Notes: a model not told the origin generated them from the sequence alone. DNA of 64,000 nucleotides from Owenia fusiformis (GCA_903813345.2 CAIIXF020000010.1:34587425-34651424); one strand, 5' to 3'. Positions 22,488-34,216 are shown, counted from the stretch's first letter. Numbers and translations: made by a program.

Positions 22488-22849
22488 TTAAGGATGTTCC
22501 CTGGACGAAGTTGAAAACGATGAACACCAACCCCTAATTTTTCTTTTCAAAATGTGAAGTACATAGCATAACTAAGTGTTTCTGTGAGTTTAAGAAAAAG
22601 TTAAATATTCAAAAGTGTGTTTTGGGGTGAAAACCTGATTTTTAACATGGGTTTCAATGAGAAAGTGCCACGCCCACTTTTGTCAAATATTGACACTTTA
22701 GAGGCCTCTTGCTCAGAAAAAAGCACACTAACATATGGTTTTTAAAGTTTTAATATTCTTTGTTGCCCGTGAGAATCCCAGAAAACCATTTTTGAGAAAA
22801 AGTTAAATACTATTGAATATTTTCCTATCTGACCAGGGAACATCCTTAA
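22488..22849. mobile_element. 354-bp MITE flanked by TTAA
   Basis: TTAA (22488-22491)|GGATGTTCCCTGG ... CCAGGGAACATCC|TTAA (22846-22849). Perfect 13-bp inverted ends and a TTAA duplication are the marks of piggyBac- or Kolobok-type cut-and-paste elements. There is no coding content. It lies 29 bp beyond the transporter stop codon, so it may sit in that gene's 3' UTR. Confidence 0.85.
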
Positions 22850-22877
22850 CAACCACTTGAATTATCCATCTATCATA

Positions 22878-24605
22878 TTATATCTGCTTATCGGAATTTG
22901 ACTTTTCCGAATGAGCATCAGTTATAAATGGCTCTGAAAGTCCTTTTGAGTCATTTGTATTAACTCTTTTCTTTTCGAATTCACCATGGAGACGAGTACC
23001 GAACATTTCCGCTTCTTCAAATGTTTCCGGTAGGTGGCATCCCTTGGTTTCAGGGAGGAAATATGCTAAAACACTCGAGGCGATTGGAAATATTGAAAGA
23101 AACACATATGGCAGGCCAAACCATATAAGTTTTAAAAGTGGGAGCTGCGTAGCAATCAGTGCCGCAATTCGTGCAGCACTCGCTGCGCTTCCAAAGCCAA
23201 TGGTCCTGGCAGGGGTTGGATATATCTCTCCCGTGTACAACACGAGGACTCGCTCCACCGTCTTTAATGCTGCCAACGCTATCATGGCAGCTATCGCCAC
23301 CAATAACTTCATTTTCACCATGATTAGCGGAATCATCAATAAACAACATAATCCAGTTATCAAAATGTAGATCATCATCGCCAGTCTTCTCCCAGATCTA
23401 AATAAAGCAAACCAAATTGTAAGAAATGTAGGTACCTCAGAGCCAGCCGTTATGAGTACCATATTTAAATATATGTTTCCTGGTACTAGTTTTCCAATAT
23501 TCGTTCCAAATGCATAGAGAACAAACCCCCTGCTGAACCATAGGAAACAGACAATCAAGGTTCGTTGTCTGAGTCGTGGCGTTCTGAGTAAGTTCAGGAA
23601 AGACGCCCTTTCCTTTAATTCATCTGTGACCCCATTGTCTTTCCCTTCTAAATCGAATTCTGACGTCCCTTTTGTCATCTCTTCAGTAAAGGCAACATCG
23701 TTTATTTTAGCGATTGTACGCACGACTGCTTCATACTCTTTATATCGTTTGCGGGAGAGAAGCCATCTTGGACTTTCGGGAAGTAGGATGGCATAAATAA
23801 ATCCGGGTACAGCGACACCCACACCAATTATTTGCAAGTGTACGTGATTTCGAACAAAGTATGCAATCATAGGTAGAATAAATTCAAGAATTCGTCCAAG
23901 CGTGAAGAAATATGTACAATGGTTCCGATAGACTGGAGGCATGTTTTCTATCACGAGAATCCAAAGTGCAGAAAACGCGCCCATATTCCAAATTCCTACT
24001 AAGAATCGTAGTCCAACGAATAGCCAGAAATATGGCGAAAATGCTTCTGCTATATTGCATAACATTTGGCCCATTATCATTAAAACTGCAGTCCATTTTC
24101 TACCCCATCTGTCAGAAAAATATCCAGCAAGAATGGAGCCACAAAATGAGCCCATGACATAGGCTATAGCCGGTATAGTTTGAAGCCAAGAACGATCACA
24201 AACTAGTCTGTGCTGACTTACGATGGTTGAATAGAACTCAGTCCGGTCAAATTCCCAACCATTACAAGGCACTCGTGTCCAATTACTATCTGGCATCAAT
24301 TTGCCTAAATCACCAACTGGATCATCACATAGTTCGGTAATATTGACATCATATATTTCACATTTGCTATAGAATTTCTCACCAAACTCATTAATAGCTT
24401 TTGGAATAATTAGCTCCTTGAGATAAGTTTTATTAAAACCACTGTGAAAATCGAATCTACACCAATGGTCCATCCCTCCAACGAGAAAGTTGATATTAGT
24501 AAATTGATAACTGCTTCCTGGATAAAATATAATGAAGCCTAGTAGGAGAAGCTTCTGGTATTTCCCGAATCCTCCAATCTTCGTCAAGGTATCGTCAAAT
24601 TTCAT
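22878..24605 (-). CDS. SLC22-type organic ion transporter (major facilitator), intronless
   Basis: A single 575-codon frame. I start at the ATG at 24605-24603 (MKFDDTLTKIGGFGKYQKLL); five further codons upstream are open but have no ATG. The layout is that of SLC22 organic cation/anion/carnitine transporters in the plasma membrane: one N-terminal helix (20-36), a large extracellular loop with conserved cysteines and N-glycosylation sites (50-140), the MFS signature GYFSDRWGRK at 161-170, the SLC22 signature LPESPRWLLSRKR at 275-287 in the central loop, and a late GEIYPTPART at 459-468. The final PET motif (518-520) is followed by a ~55-residue cytosolic tail. Nothing is broken, and the length is normal. 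The substrate cannot be told from sequence. The absence of introns, unusual beside the split neighbours, could mean an old retroposed copy or loss of introns. Confidence 0.95.
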   Translation of the reverse strand: MKFDDTLTKIGGFGKYQKLLLLGFIIFYPGSSYQFTNINFLVGGMDHWCRFDFHSGFNKTYLKELIIPKAINEFGEKFYSKCEIYDVNITELCDDPVGDLGKLMPDSNWTRVPCNGWEFDRTEFYSTIVSQHRLVCDRSWLQTIPAIAYVMGSFCGSILAGYFSDRWGRKWTAVLMIMGQMLCNIAEAFSPYFWLFVGLRFLVGIWNMGAFSALWILVIENMPPVYRNHCTYFFTLGRILEFILPMIAYFVRNHVHLQIIGVGVAVPGFIYAILLPESPRWLLSRKRYKEYEAVVRTIAKINDVAFTEEMTKGTSEFDLEGKDNGVTDELKERASFLNLLRTPRLRQRTLIVCFLWFSRGFVLYAFGTNIGKLVPGNIYLNMVLITAGSEVPTFLTIWFALFRSGRRLAMMIYILITGLCCLLMIPLIMVKMKLLVAIAAMIALAALKTVERVLVLYTGEIYPTPARTIGFGSAASAARIAALIATQLPLLKLIWFGLPYVFLSIFPIASSVLAYFLPETKGCHLPETFEEAEMFGTRLHGEFEKKRVNTNDSKGLSEPFITDAHSEKSNSDKQI

Positions 24606-25187
24606 AGTTTTGTTGTCCACTTAAACGGTATTTACATGTACACGTAGAACTGCGCAAGTTTTGCAACCGGATGTGTCCTTCTGGATCGCTTGATAAATCC
24701 TACCTCCAGTATGTATAAACGTTTGGCGATTTAAAATGAAATTGACTTCAGCCTGATTCCCAATCTAATCGAGAATGTAGAAGTACACTACTAAAGGGTT
24801 GCTTTACATCTCTTATCAGTTCGAACGTAATCTGTTTGACATGTATGTACATATATTTACATATATATACAGCTTACTATAAGTCTTACTTAGTTTACTG
24901 TAAATCCATACATATACAAGTTAATTGTTTTCTGGTCCGAGTATTGTTAAAACTGGAAGCCCCACTTTGGATCATTTATAAAAGCCCTTTCAAAAAAGAC
25001 TGGTCTCGGTTTGGAGAACGGCGTTCATCAGTCTACTGCACGTTACGCCTCAAAAATATCAAAATTGTCCAAAGCAGGTGCCCTGCTTAGGACAATTTAG
25101 ATGTTTTTACATATTGTAGATTTGAATGTCCTCTTTTGAATATCCAAAATTTGGGTGATATTTCGGTATTTTGCCTTGAAATTTCAG
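24606..25187. other. Upstream region of the transporter gene
   Basis: No coding exon seen. This stretch must hold the 5' UTR and promoter of the minus-strand transporter. I see no convincing TATA box or other motif. Confidence 0.4.
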
Positions 25188-26021
25188 AATTATTTAGTTC
25201 ATTCAATGTGAATTTTGTTGTGAAAGTTTGATAATAATTTACCAATTGAGTCAAAAACTACAGCTCCTTACAAAACATGCCCCAAATGTGCATCTCTCCT
25301 CTCTATGCACAATTCAATCCGGCGAACAAAGCTGTTGATGATCCTCCTACACACATGTCTTTCTGAATGGACAAGTTTGTTCCAGGAACAATTGCTACTG
25401 GGGCTTACATCCCCCTGATGAAGTGTTACAGCATCCATTGCATTCTGAACAATGCACTGCCTGGGTGGCAATGAGGAAACATGGAATCATCAGTCTCTTT
25501 TGGTTCGAAGGTGACTGGGGACTTGCTATCACCATGAACAAGGACCAGTAAGTTCTCACCAAGTTTTGGAGGTCACTAGGCACCAGAAGGGACATCTCAG
25601 GAGATAATTAAGCAGTGGTTTCAACAAGCCAATACCACCCAACACTGCAAATGAAATGAAATGGTTTAGGCAATACCTTGGTGGTCAGTTCATCAGTTGC
25701 AGAATGCAAACCATATGGGCAGCTCATTCGCCAGATCGAAATCCCCCAAATATTTAACTTTGAGGATTTCTCAAAGCCAATGTGTATACTGACAGGCCCC
25801 TAACAATCTTAAAAGTGCAATAACTACCCTAATATTTACCATCCACATTAATGTGTATAGGTCAGGGTCATGAACAACTTTGTTCAGCGCAGGACTCGTT
25901 TGTGCATAGAGAGAAGTGCCCACTTTGAGCATGTTTTGTAAAGTACTGTAGTTTTTGACACAATAAACAGATTATCATCAAACTTTCACAACAAAATTCA
26001 CATTGAATGAACTAAATAATT
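25188..26021. mobile_element. Inverted (foldback) mariner-like transposase remnant
   Basis: The outer ~80-150 bp are inverted copies (aattatttagttcattcaat ... attgaatgaactaaataatt). Both arms encode the same C-terminal transposase end, pointing outwards: on plus, FVQRRTRLCIERSAHFEHVL then TAA at 25939-25941; on minus, INSFVRRIELCIERRDAHLG HVL with stop at 25268. This ending (R-x-x-LCIxRxxxHFxHVL) belongs to Tc1/mariner-group DDE transposases. Upstream on plus, a decayed piece reads LGGQFISCRMQTIWAAHSPD then RNPP, the region of the second catalytic Asp (HSPDLNP). It is not functional. Confidence 0.75.
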
Positions 26022-26552
26022 AGTATGGAGTATGGAGGGACAGGCAGGCTTTGCAGCGGGAAAGCTCCACATTCCACTAAAGTAGCAGGCACGTACCCAG
26101 GGGGGGGGGGTCGATGGGTTCGAGCGACTGCCTCAACGGTGTCATGGCAGCTATGTGATGATCATCAACCTTCGATGCACTTCGGTAGGGACTCTCAGCA
26201 CAGAATGGTCACCTTGTCAACTCCCTGTTAAGTTATATGGAGATTATCGTCCGGTAGGAGCTAACGCGATCAGTGCAGCGGGAGAGTGCGATCGTGGCAT
26301 AGCCACTTTTTTGATGCAACTTCTTTCAAAATTGAGCTAGAAGCTTCAAATAAAGCTATTTTCATATTCTATTGTATTAGTTATGAGCTCGCACCCATTG
26401 CACCCCCTTGCCTACGCCTATGTAGTTTATACATGTCCTGTTGCGCCTTATATAATATACTTAGAGAGAATCCAAGGATTGAGAGGGGGTTGGTGTACAG
26501 ATTGTGTTCAGTATTCAAAGAAGACAAGTAGCCATGTTAGATTCTACCCACA
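26022..26552. repeat. Repeat-derived DNA with poly-G
   Basis: It contains 'gcaggcacgtacccag' followed by ten G (26101-26110) and farther on 'cacccccttgcctacgccta', an inverted-sounding partner (~26400-26420). These words are common at ends of dispersed elements. Another 'tggcgtagccag' occurs at 59627. No gene is seen. Confidence 0.45.
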
Positions 26553-27085
26553 ATACTCGAGTCGGGGCAATCTGCGCGAGATTCGGTTTTTACTTGGTTC
26601 GATTTTTTATTAAAGGAAGTACTTCATTCCCATGATTCAGAGTTCTTTTCTGCCATCGGTTCGGTTTAAGTTTGTACAACATACGTCTACAAATCTGGGG
26701 CAGGTTAATATTATGTGATTACATTTGTTTCGGGTGTATACTTTTTGTTTTGACACTTAACAAAAATATTCCTGCACTATATGGTGCATTATGGGTAAGC
26801 ACTGCTGTGAAATAATTAACGTAAGTGACATCTATCTCAAATTAAATCCTCTTATTAAGTTCTTAGTTGCGCATGCGTTATAATAATTTGCACCAATGAA
26901 ATTGCTAGATTCACAGCGCATGCGCTAAAAACCGAACCAAAAAATGGAATCTCGCGCAGATTACCTCTAGTGCAATACTCTATAACATTTTCGTTCAGTG
27001 CAATACAATACATGTAGTTAAACCCGGGAACACATTTGACAGAACAATCATATAACAATCAAGTAGAAAAATCAATATTGTTACA
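26553..27085 (-). mobile_element. Ty3/gypsy 3' LTR, lower edge uncertain
   Basis: On the minus strand a purine tract (taaagaaaggagga, 27099-27086) is directly followed by TGTAACA at 27085, the usual polypurine-tract/LTR junction. The LTR includes 'aatctgcgcgagatt' (26945-26960), which has an inverted partner at 26570-26590. The lower LTR edge and target duplication cannot be set by eye. Confidence 0.6.
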
Positions 27086-27487
27086 TCCTCCTTTCTTTAA
27101 AGAAGTTATGAAGAAATCTAACAGTCACTATAAAGGTTTATATATCTAAAGTCTCTAGCACCAACATTAATAATGCAAATAGTCCTAATCTCTGACACAC
27201 ACAGAGGATGCAGTTAAATGTCAATAAACTTTTCCTTTGAAATATAGATGTCTACATAGTATAGCAATACAAACTGAAAGTAAACTGTATCATGACTTAC
27301 TAAATAAATGAGATTATCAAACTGTAGATCAAAATGACTTTACTTGTATAGCACATAGTATACCAAACAAACATAGAAAAAAAAATGTACATTAGTATTT
27401 TACAAACTCATGAAAATACATGATATACAAGGAAAAATACATGTTATGTACATTTTATACCTAATGGCATGAGTACACTGTGTATAA

Positions 27488-28139
27488 ACTACAGGGTGTC
27501 CCGAAAGTATGCCCCCCCCCTTGGCAGACATACACCAATGTCCCCATAGTATGTGTCATATATCATTTCAAAGCTTGTCCAAAGTTACATTGATTTGCCA
27601 AGTATCATGGTTCAACTCACAAACGGGAAAAAGTTAAACACATTTCAAAATGTAGTGTTTTACCAAAATTTAAGTTTAGTTTTACACAAAATTAATGGTC
27701 GCCGTGTCTCCCGTCCCTTGGCCATGTTAACAGCAGCAATTCTTTCCAGATATGACCTTTAATACACTGCAAATAGGGGTATGGCATTTAATAATCCTCA
27801 TAAAGCCTTTTTAAGGCATTTTAGAAGAGTTTCCTTGGAGTATCTACCCTAAACGTCCTCTTTTTAGAACTCAATATTCATCCTCTCTTTAACGATAGCA
27901 CCCAAATTTTTGGTCACATTCAGGCTAGCGGTGTTTCCAGGATACTGATTTTAACTTTAATTTTGGCCATACACTAAGTTTTGAAATGCCTGTAACTTTT
28001 TCCCATTTGTAAGTTGAACGATGATACTTGGCAAATCAATGTAACTTTGGATAAGCTTTAAAATGATATATGACACATACTATGGGAACATTGGTGTATG
28101 TCTGCCTAGGGGGGGGGCATACTTTCGGGACACCCTGTA
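27488..28139. mobile_element. TACAGGGTG-type TIR element inserted in the gypsy copy
   Basis: Left end TA|CAGGGTGTCCCGAAAGTA, right end TACTTTCGGGACACCCTG|TA; inverted similarity continues for ~130 bp (including 'gacatacaccaatgt' and 'catatatcatttcaaagct'). The TA on both sides suits a Tc1/mariner-type insertion. It contains no transposase. It lies between the end of the gypsy pol frame and its polypurine tract. Confidence 0.8.
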
Positions 28140-29468
28140 CATATGTTCAATCAACCTCTCAGGTGGTTTTGATACTCTACTAGATCTTCTCATTAAGGTG
28201 GGACTTGAACTTTACTTGCACTCAGGTTAGGAGGACTTGGGGTACTAGATATAGGGGCTTTTGTAGGACTTAGAGTAGAACTGGATTTTGATCTTGGACA
28301 GGAGTGGAGAAAGTGGGTGCACAGACAGCTTGTGAAACAGGTTGTTGTGTACTGGATCTCATATAGTGTTGGTCTTCCAGTGTTGAGTCTGGCTTGAAGC
28401 TCTCTCTAGTTTTTAATAAGTCAACTCTGTCTCTTCTGTCCTACCATTCCAGTTCTAATCCAGAAAGATCTGTCAGTTTCTTGTGAAATAACTTGTCCTT
28501 TGATATCCCATGACTTGCTTCTTAACTTCACTCGGACTGTGTCTTCAACTGGCAAATAAGGAAGGGATTTAGAACCTTTGTCATAATTCTGTTGTTGTTT
28601 GGCCTTTAACTTCAGTTTCTTCTCAAGGATCTCATCATTATGTTGCTTGGTTGGTACACTTGGCAACTTGGTTCTTAGCTTTCGGTTAATTAGCAACTCT
28701 GCTGGGGATTTACCATTCTCCAGCGGTGTAGACCTATATGCTAACAAAGCTAAGTAAGGGTCTGATCCACTTTTCATGGCTTTCTTGAGTAGAGTTTTCA
28801 CAATTTTCACTCCTGTTTCTCCTTTGCCATTCCGTTGACTGTGATAAGGACTGCTAAATGATAATTCAAATTCATAGTCTTTAGCAAAAGCTTGAAATCC
28901 AGCACTAGCAAACTGACTGCCATTATCTCCTCTGAATACATGTGGAATCAATCCCATGACGTGCGAAGATTGATTTTGTATGGCTGATGCTTGTTTTGCT
29001 TGTTGTAGAGCTCAGTTTTGCCATTTCAGGGTAATTAGAGTAATAGTCAATAATCACTAGGTACTTTTCACTCTCTAATGTAAATATATCAGCTGCCACT
29101 TTCTGCCAGGGCTGAGTTGCATCATCACCACTGACCATTGGTTGTTTCTGTTGGTTGTACCTGTATGTCAGACATGTTTCACAGTTATTTATCATGTCAC
29201 TGATCTGTTGGCTAATATTAGGCCAGTAAAATGTCTCCTTAGCCATGCGTTTGCACTTTTCCATACCAAGGTGACCCTCATGCAAGCGCTCCAACATTTC
29301 AGCTCTCATTGACTGATGAGGAATGACAATACAGTTGTTTTTCAGCAACAGGCCATTTACTACACTCAGGCTGTCAGACATCTGGTAGAATTTCCTTTCT
29401 GGACAACAGCTTGGCAAGCCATTGTTAACATAGTCAATGATCTTCATTAAAAAGGGGTTTTTCTGTTG

Positions 29469-30517
29469 GGTACACTCCAGTTCTCCGAAACCCAGTTGTC
29501 CGAAACCCAGTTGTCCGAAACCCAGTTGCCCGAAACCCAATTCCCCGAAACCCAGTTGTCCGAAACCCATTACTCCGAAAAATAAAGTCATAATTTACCA
29601 GAGAAAGGGGGGGGCGTAGATTACTTAAGCTTACGTCAGTTTCATGCCATGTATTTGGCCAAATTAATGACATGGACGCATTTTGAAACAGATAAAATAA
29701 GTTATCGCATAGAACTTTAAGAATAAAACAGTATACAAATTACGTGTCAAAATATTTCGTCGGATTTAATTTTTTAGTCTCGGTCTCTTATCAAATCGTA
29801 AAAGAATAAAACATTCTAAACTTAATCACTTGGGATTTATGTTTCGGCATTCGTTTCAGGCATTTGTTTTTTATGTTCTTCTCCTTAAATGTATTTGTTT
29901 GACAATAATCAGAGAAATTGCGTATACGTATAAATATGCCACGCAAACAAACGGGTGTGACTTCAACTTCTTGTCTGTCTGAGGACGTATTGGGAACGAG
30001 GTAGAATTAAAGAATTCTTATGAACGAGTCATGCAAGATACTAGAACTAGTAAAGTAATGTATTGGATAAGTTAATTTCCGATGGATCTGGATAAAATAT
30101 ATTTCAAAACTTTGTCAACACTAGATAACTTCATTTAGGCAGATATAGTATCTTGATATATTTGGCTATCATGCGTTTAAAATACGTTCCTAAAACTATG
30201 AAGACGTTAGGTGAGAAATATTGCCATTGTACGTTCGAAAAGTATTTGGTTGTATTTTGTAGTTCTCAAGTTACCCATGCACTTTTGTGGGCTAATTAAC
30301 GTCTTGACTTAGCATATTTAGCCTAATTTTGCAATGATGTCAACGTGATTCAAATGTTATGCTGTCGTGATACGCAGAGGTTGCGACAAGATTCGTTTTA
30401 AGAAATCGTATTTTTGATAAGATCCCCTAATTTTCGGAGAACTGGATTTCGGACAACTGGGTTTCGGAGAATTGGGTTTCGGACAACTGGGTTTCGGACA
30501 ACTGGGTTGACCCCGTC
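29469..30517. mobile_element. ~1.05-kb element with inverted 15-bp minisatellite ends
   Basis: The left end is seven copies of CCCAGTTGTCCGAAA-type units (29477-29580); the right end is five copies of the inverse TTTCGGACAACTGGG (30431-30508). The 850 bp between them hold no gene that I recognise. TCTGTTG lies at 29462-29468 and at 30518-30524, a possible 7-bp target duplication. It interrupts the gypsy remnant. Terminal inverted arrays of short repeats are known from Foldback- and Rehavkus-type DNA transposons, and this could be a nonautonomous relative. The first open codons read from the left array fuse a GFGQL repeat to the gypsy frame by chance. Confidence 0.75.
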
Positions 30518-30600
30518 TCTGTTGCTATCTGTTGAAGTTTCTGGTCACTGTACACTCAAGCCACGTATTCCTTTCATTATAACGAATTTTATGTTACATG

Positions 30601-33600
30601 ACTTTATGTTTTTATTCCGCTATTTAATATACGCTCTACCATGAGTATTTGGTATCAAATTAAACGTCTCTTAATCCTGCAAAATATCATTTAGTTTTTA
30701 TCTCAGGGTTATAAAAGCTGGACGCATTATCAATCGTCGAACATTCCAAACTATCATTTTTTGCCTTGTAACCGATCACCCTTATGTTGATTGACAGTAA
30801 TTTTTTTTATTCTGAAACGTATTTTGTTATAATAATTGACTATTTCATCACAAAGACTGCATCGTGTCGGTTGTACGTTAGCTGGAATTAATTAATTTGC
30901 TAATTTACTATTGGAAAATCGACATTTAGTATGTGTAGCCCTCGAAGGCACCATCATCGACACCATGCTTGAAATCAACGGTGTCGAGAAGCCTCTGCAC
31001 TATTCATGATAATCCCCCATTTACTTCTTTGAAATATAAATTGCCTTATTAACGGATGTAAAATATTTTCAAAATACATTTGAATATAACATATTTAGCT
31101 TGTTACGTATTTTTCGACGTAAAGTACTATTTTTCAAAATCATCATCGACTCTACAAGTACGTTGTCTTTGCACTCTGCTTTCAATCAAAATCAGGTTTC
31201 AATGTTAAGTAATGGTGTTGACGGTTTGTCTCAATATATATTGATAATATAAAAATACGCTTTACTGATATTATTCTTTGACCACGTAAAGATTGTGATA
31301 TTTACGACCATCAACGACTCCACCACATACGACTCCAAAATACTATCCACATATTAAGTAGGTCACATGTATAATCGAACGCTATATATTTGTTGAATGA
31401 ACCTACGTTCATTAAATGACTATTTTGTTGTATGTGTAGCATTTTACAGTGATACCGAGCTAAGGATTTAGAGCATATTGTTCATTGTGATTACAACGTA
31501 TAGTGATTAGTAAAATTGAATCTATTAAAGAGACTCTATTGAGACTTCTCTGTGGCATTTTTTCTTTATTCCTGTTTTGAATTTTTAACACCATAACATT
31601 AACTAACTACTCAATATGCAACTTTTCACCGCGTAGAATTTTAAAATATTAAGTTTGAAAATTCCATTTTTATAATGGAGCTCAATGGGAAAAACTACAT
31701 AATTTGAATTATTTTCAAACGTAGCGGCGCGATTTTGATAACATTGACAGATATAATAAATATTGGTAAGACAAAATGTTTGATGAAAAATGAAGAAAAT
31801 TCACCGTCCTGGTTACGCAAACTATAGAAAAATCAGAAATAATCATAAAAACCTGTAAAAATAGATTGAAGGGGGTGATATTCATTTTTCATGTGCCTTT
31901 CACTACTACAGGGTAACCATAATTTTGGTACTGATTTGATTTTTCAATGAAAATCATTTCTATAGTTAATAGTCAGTTTAAATAATACAATTGGTATATT
32001 TCTTTACTGAACAGTGCAATCATTTATTTATTTATCAACAGTAATGCAATCTACATATTATACAGTTAGTAAAATATTAAAATAATTCTATTAAAATTAA
32101 AGCATTGCCAGAATGTGTTGACAGCTGGCAAAATATTGAAGAATTTGAAGAAAAATAGCCATCCAAAGACACTTACACCTGCTAATTGCCACTTTGCAAA
32201 GAGTTTATTCAAGCAAGAAAACTATTTGGAAAAACATAATTTCGGGTTGAACATGGTACCCACCACTCTGGTTACCTTAGCAACCATCTCTCAAGAACCA
32301 ATCAAAATTGAGGTCCCAAAGGACCTTATACACCCTCCATTGGGATCCCCCCATGAGAAAAAAATAATTCATCTGATTTTTCAAAATGAGTATTCTGCTT
32401 TAATTATTACATTTATATGCACACTAGTATCTTGTTGACCTATATTCAGCACTGTATTGATGTATAGGCCACTTATTAAGGTCATAATTCAATCATGAAG
32501 TGTAGAGGCATATTATTCCAAACCAGGAAGTATTTTTGTGTCTGTCAAAATCCATTTGCATCCTACGCATCCCTACATCTTATCCAAATATGTTACTACA
32601 TAATGAAATAAAATAGTATATTCTTTGGTTTTACAAAGTTGTATGATTTTTGATAAGTGTAAAAGTTGTTTTTGGAGCATTTTTCTATAGCCATTTTGTA
32701 GGGAAAAAATGATGAAAAAATGTACAATCTTTTAATTTTAAAGGCAGAATCAGATCTATGGGGGTGACAAAATTACAAGCAACATGTCCAATTGACCTAC
32801 CAATCGATTCCTCACAATCTCAAATACAATATCTCCCAAAAGATCTTAGATATATTATAAATTGGTGAAGTTATAATGGATTCAAGGTGCAAAAATGGGT
32901 GAAAAATGTTTAAATTCTCCCAAATAATAAGAATGGTAACCATTCTTATAAGAAAAATTACACATTACTGTAAAAAATCTTTAGTTTTCCTGAAATAAAT
33001 TGTGCACTTTGGAAATTTTTAGAAAATAGACATGAAAAGGAATGACATAAGCCAGAAATATTTTAAAATTGAAACAGTTTTTTGTTAGGCTGCTCGCTAT
33101 CTCTGATTCTCTCTTTAAGTATGACCTGAATCGATTGCAAACTTCATATTTGCACATTTGATGAGATAAACCATTAGTGCCATATTATTAAGTTTGCAAT
33201 AGATTCAGGTCATAGTGTATTTTTGGTATTTGTGTGATAATCAATAGAAACCAATGGTGTCATTGTAAAAGTCCTATTTTCCTTTAAGTTATGGCATCAA
33301 CTGCAAAACTTATTAGATGCAGTGAATGAGTTAAATCATTGGGATATGAATAAATCATGCAAAACATATTTTGTACATATTTCTCATCATTTAGGGTTAC
33401 ACAGTAGTTTACAAGCTGACCTTTGCAAAATATATTTCACTTACTATCCTCATTCGCTATCACGCTATCTAGTTTCTTTCCAAATTGGCCTGGATTGCCT
33501 GATTTATTGGTTTTAGCGAACCGTCCATTTCGTCGAACCATCATTTTGCTAAGGTTGTTTGTGATGAATATACAATATTCAGTTACATATAACTGTACAG

Positions 33601-34200
33601 CAACTTTATGCAAGGGAAGGTAATTGTGTGAGAGCACATAAAGTACATGAAGTATTGACCCACTTGTCTCAGTGAATCTTATAAACAGTGCATAACGTTT
33701 TTTCTATGCAATGATTGGCTCACAGTTACTTATAGTGTAAGTTATTTTATTTCTATACAGTGTGGAATAGAGTGTATAAACTTTTACAGTTTCACGCAGG
33801 TTTTAGTGTTTTCTGACCAATGATATATTCAGACTTATTCATTTCACGATTATGTAATACTGACCTACATATCTGTATAGCATATCTTTAAGCAGATCAT
33901 GTTATTTACTTATGATGCATATTCTGTTTGTTTTGAAATCCTATGGTAATGTGACACAAGAATTGGGATGATTGAGCAGTTCATAGTTTTATAAAATCAC
34001 TGACAAAAATAGATGCACATTCCCCGATATTTCTTAATTTATAAACGTTTCGTTGAGTGTACCATTAGACGAAATGTATTTCTTGCCATTATTGTAAAAC
34101 AATAAATATTTCATTGGGATAATCAGTTTTGTGACATTTTATTAATGTGCATAACTTCCCACACTCTCATTAATATATCTATGTTACTTATCAGACCTTT
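30601..34200. other. Long AT-rich stretch without a recognised gene
   Basis: No exon could be defended. A short inverted pair is seen at about 33117-33148 / 33192-33215 (tatgacctgaatcgattgca and its inverse). The word 'caccatcatcgacacc' near 30950 recurs at 35560. An open frame of 107 codons near 32115-32438 has no ATG at its start, and I do not call it. Confidence 0.4.
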
Positions 34201-34216
34201 CTGATGATATAAGAAT

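Larger units (their letters stand above)
27086..30600 (-). pseudogene. Ty3/gypsy retrotransposon pol remnant (integrase)
   Basis: From 5' to 3' on the minus strand: an H2C2 zinc-binding segment (LERLHEGHLGMEKCKRMAKE ... INNCETC; about 29315-29175), then the integrase core with its first Asp (ADIFTLE), the second Asp in FRGDNGSQF and Glu in GKGETGVKIVK, then a C-terminal VKLRSKSWDIKG segment and a final SKPPERLIEHM near 28145. The frame changes at 28946-28953, where the 4 bases aatc are present twice. Reverse transcriptase and RNase H are not found. Two later insertions interrupt it: a TIR MITE (27488-28139) near the pol end and a minisatellite-ended element (29469-30517). It is a dead copy. 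Confidence 0.85.

Noticed and set aside
23044-23370. Open frames on both strands inside the transporter gene
   Set aside because: Shadows in other frames of the intact 575-codon SLC22 frame.
29437-29619. Repeated SPKPSCPKP peptide (plus) and GFGQL peptide (minus) as a repeat protein
   Set aside because: Both are translations of the 15-bp minisatellite at the end of a mobile element; the minus one is only fused by chance to the gypsy frame.
32115-32438. 107-codon open frame (plus)
   Set aside because: It begins at GTG with no ATG, has no splice-like borders and no recognisable motif; chance frame in AT-rich DNA cannot be excluded.
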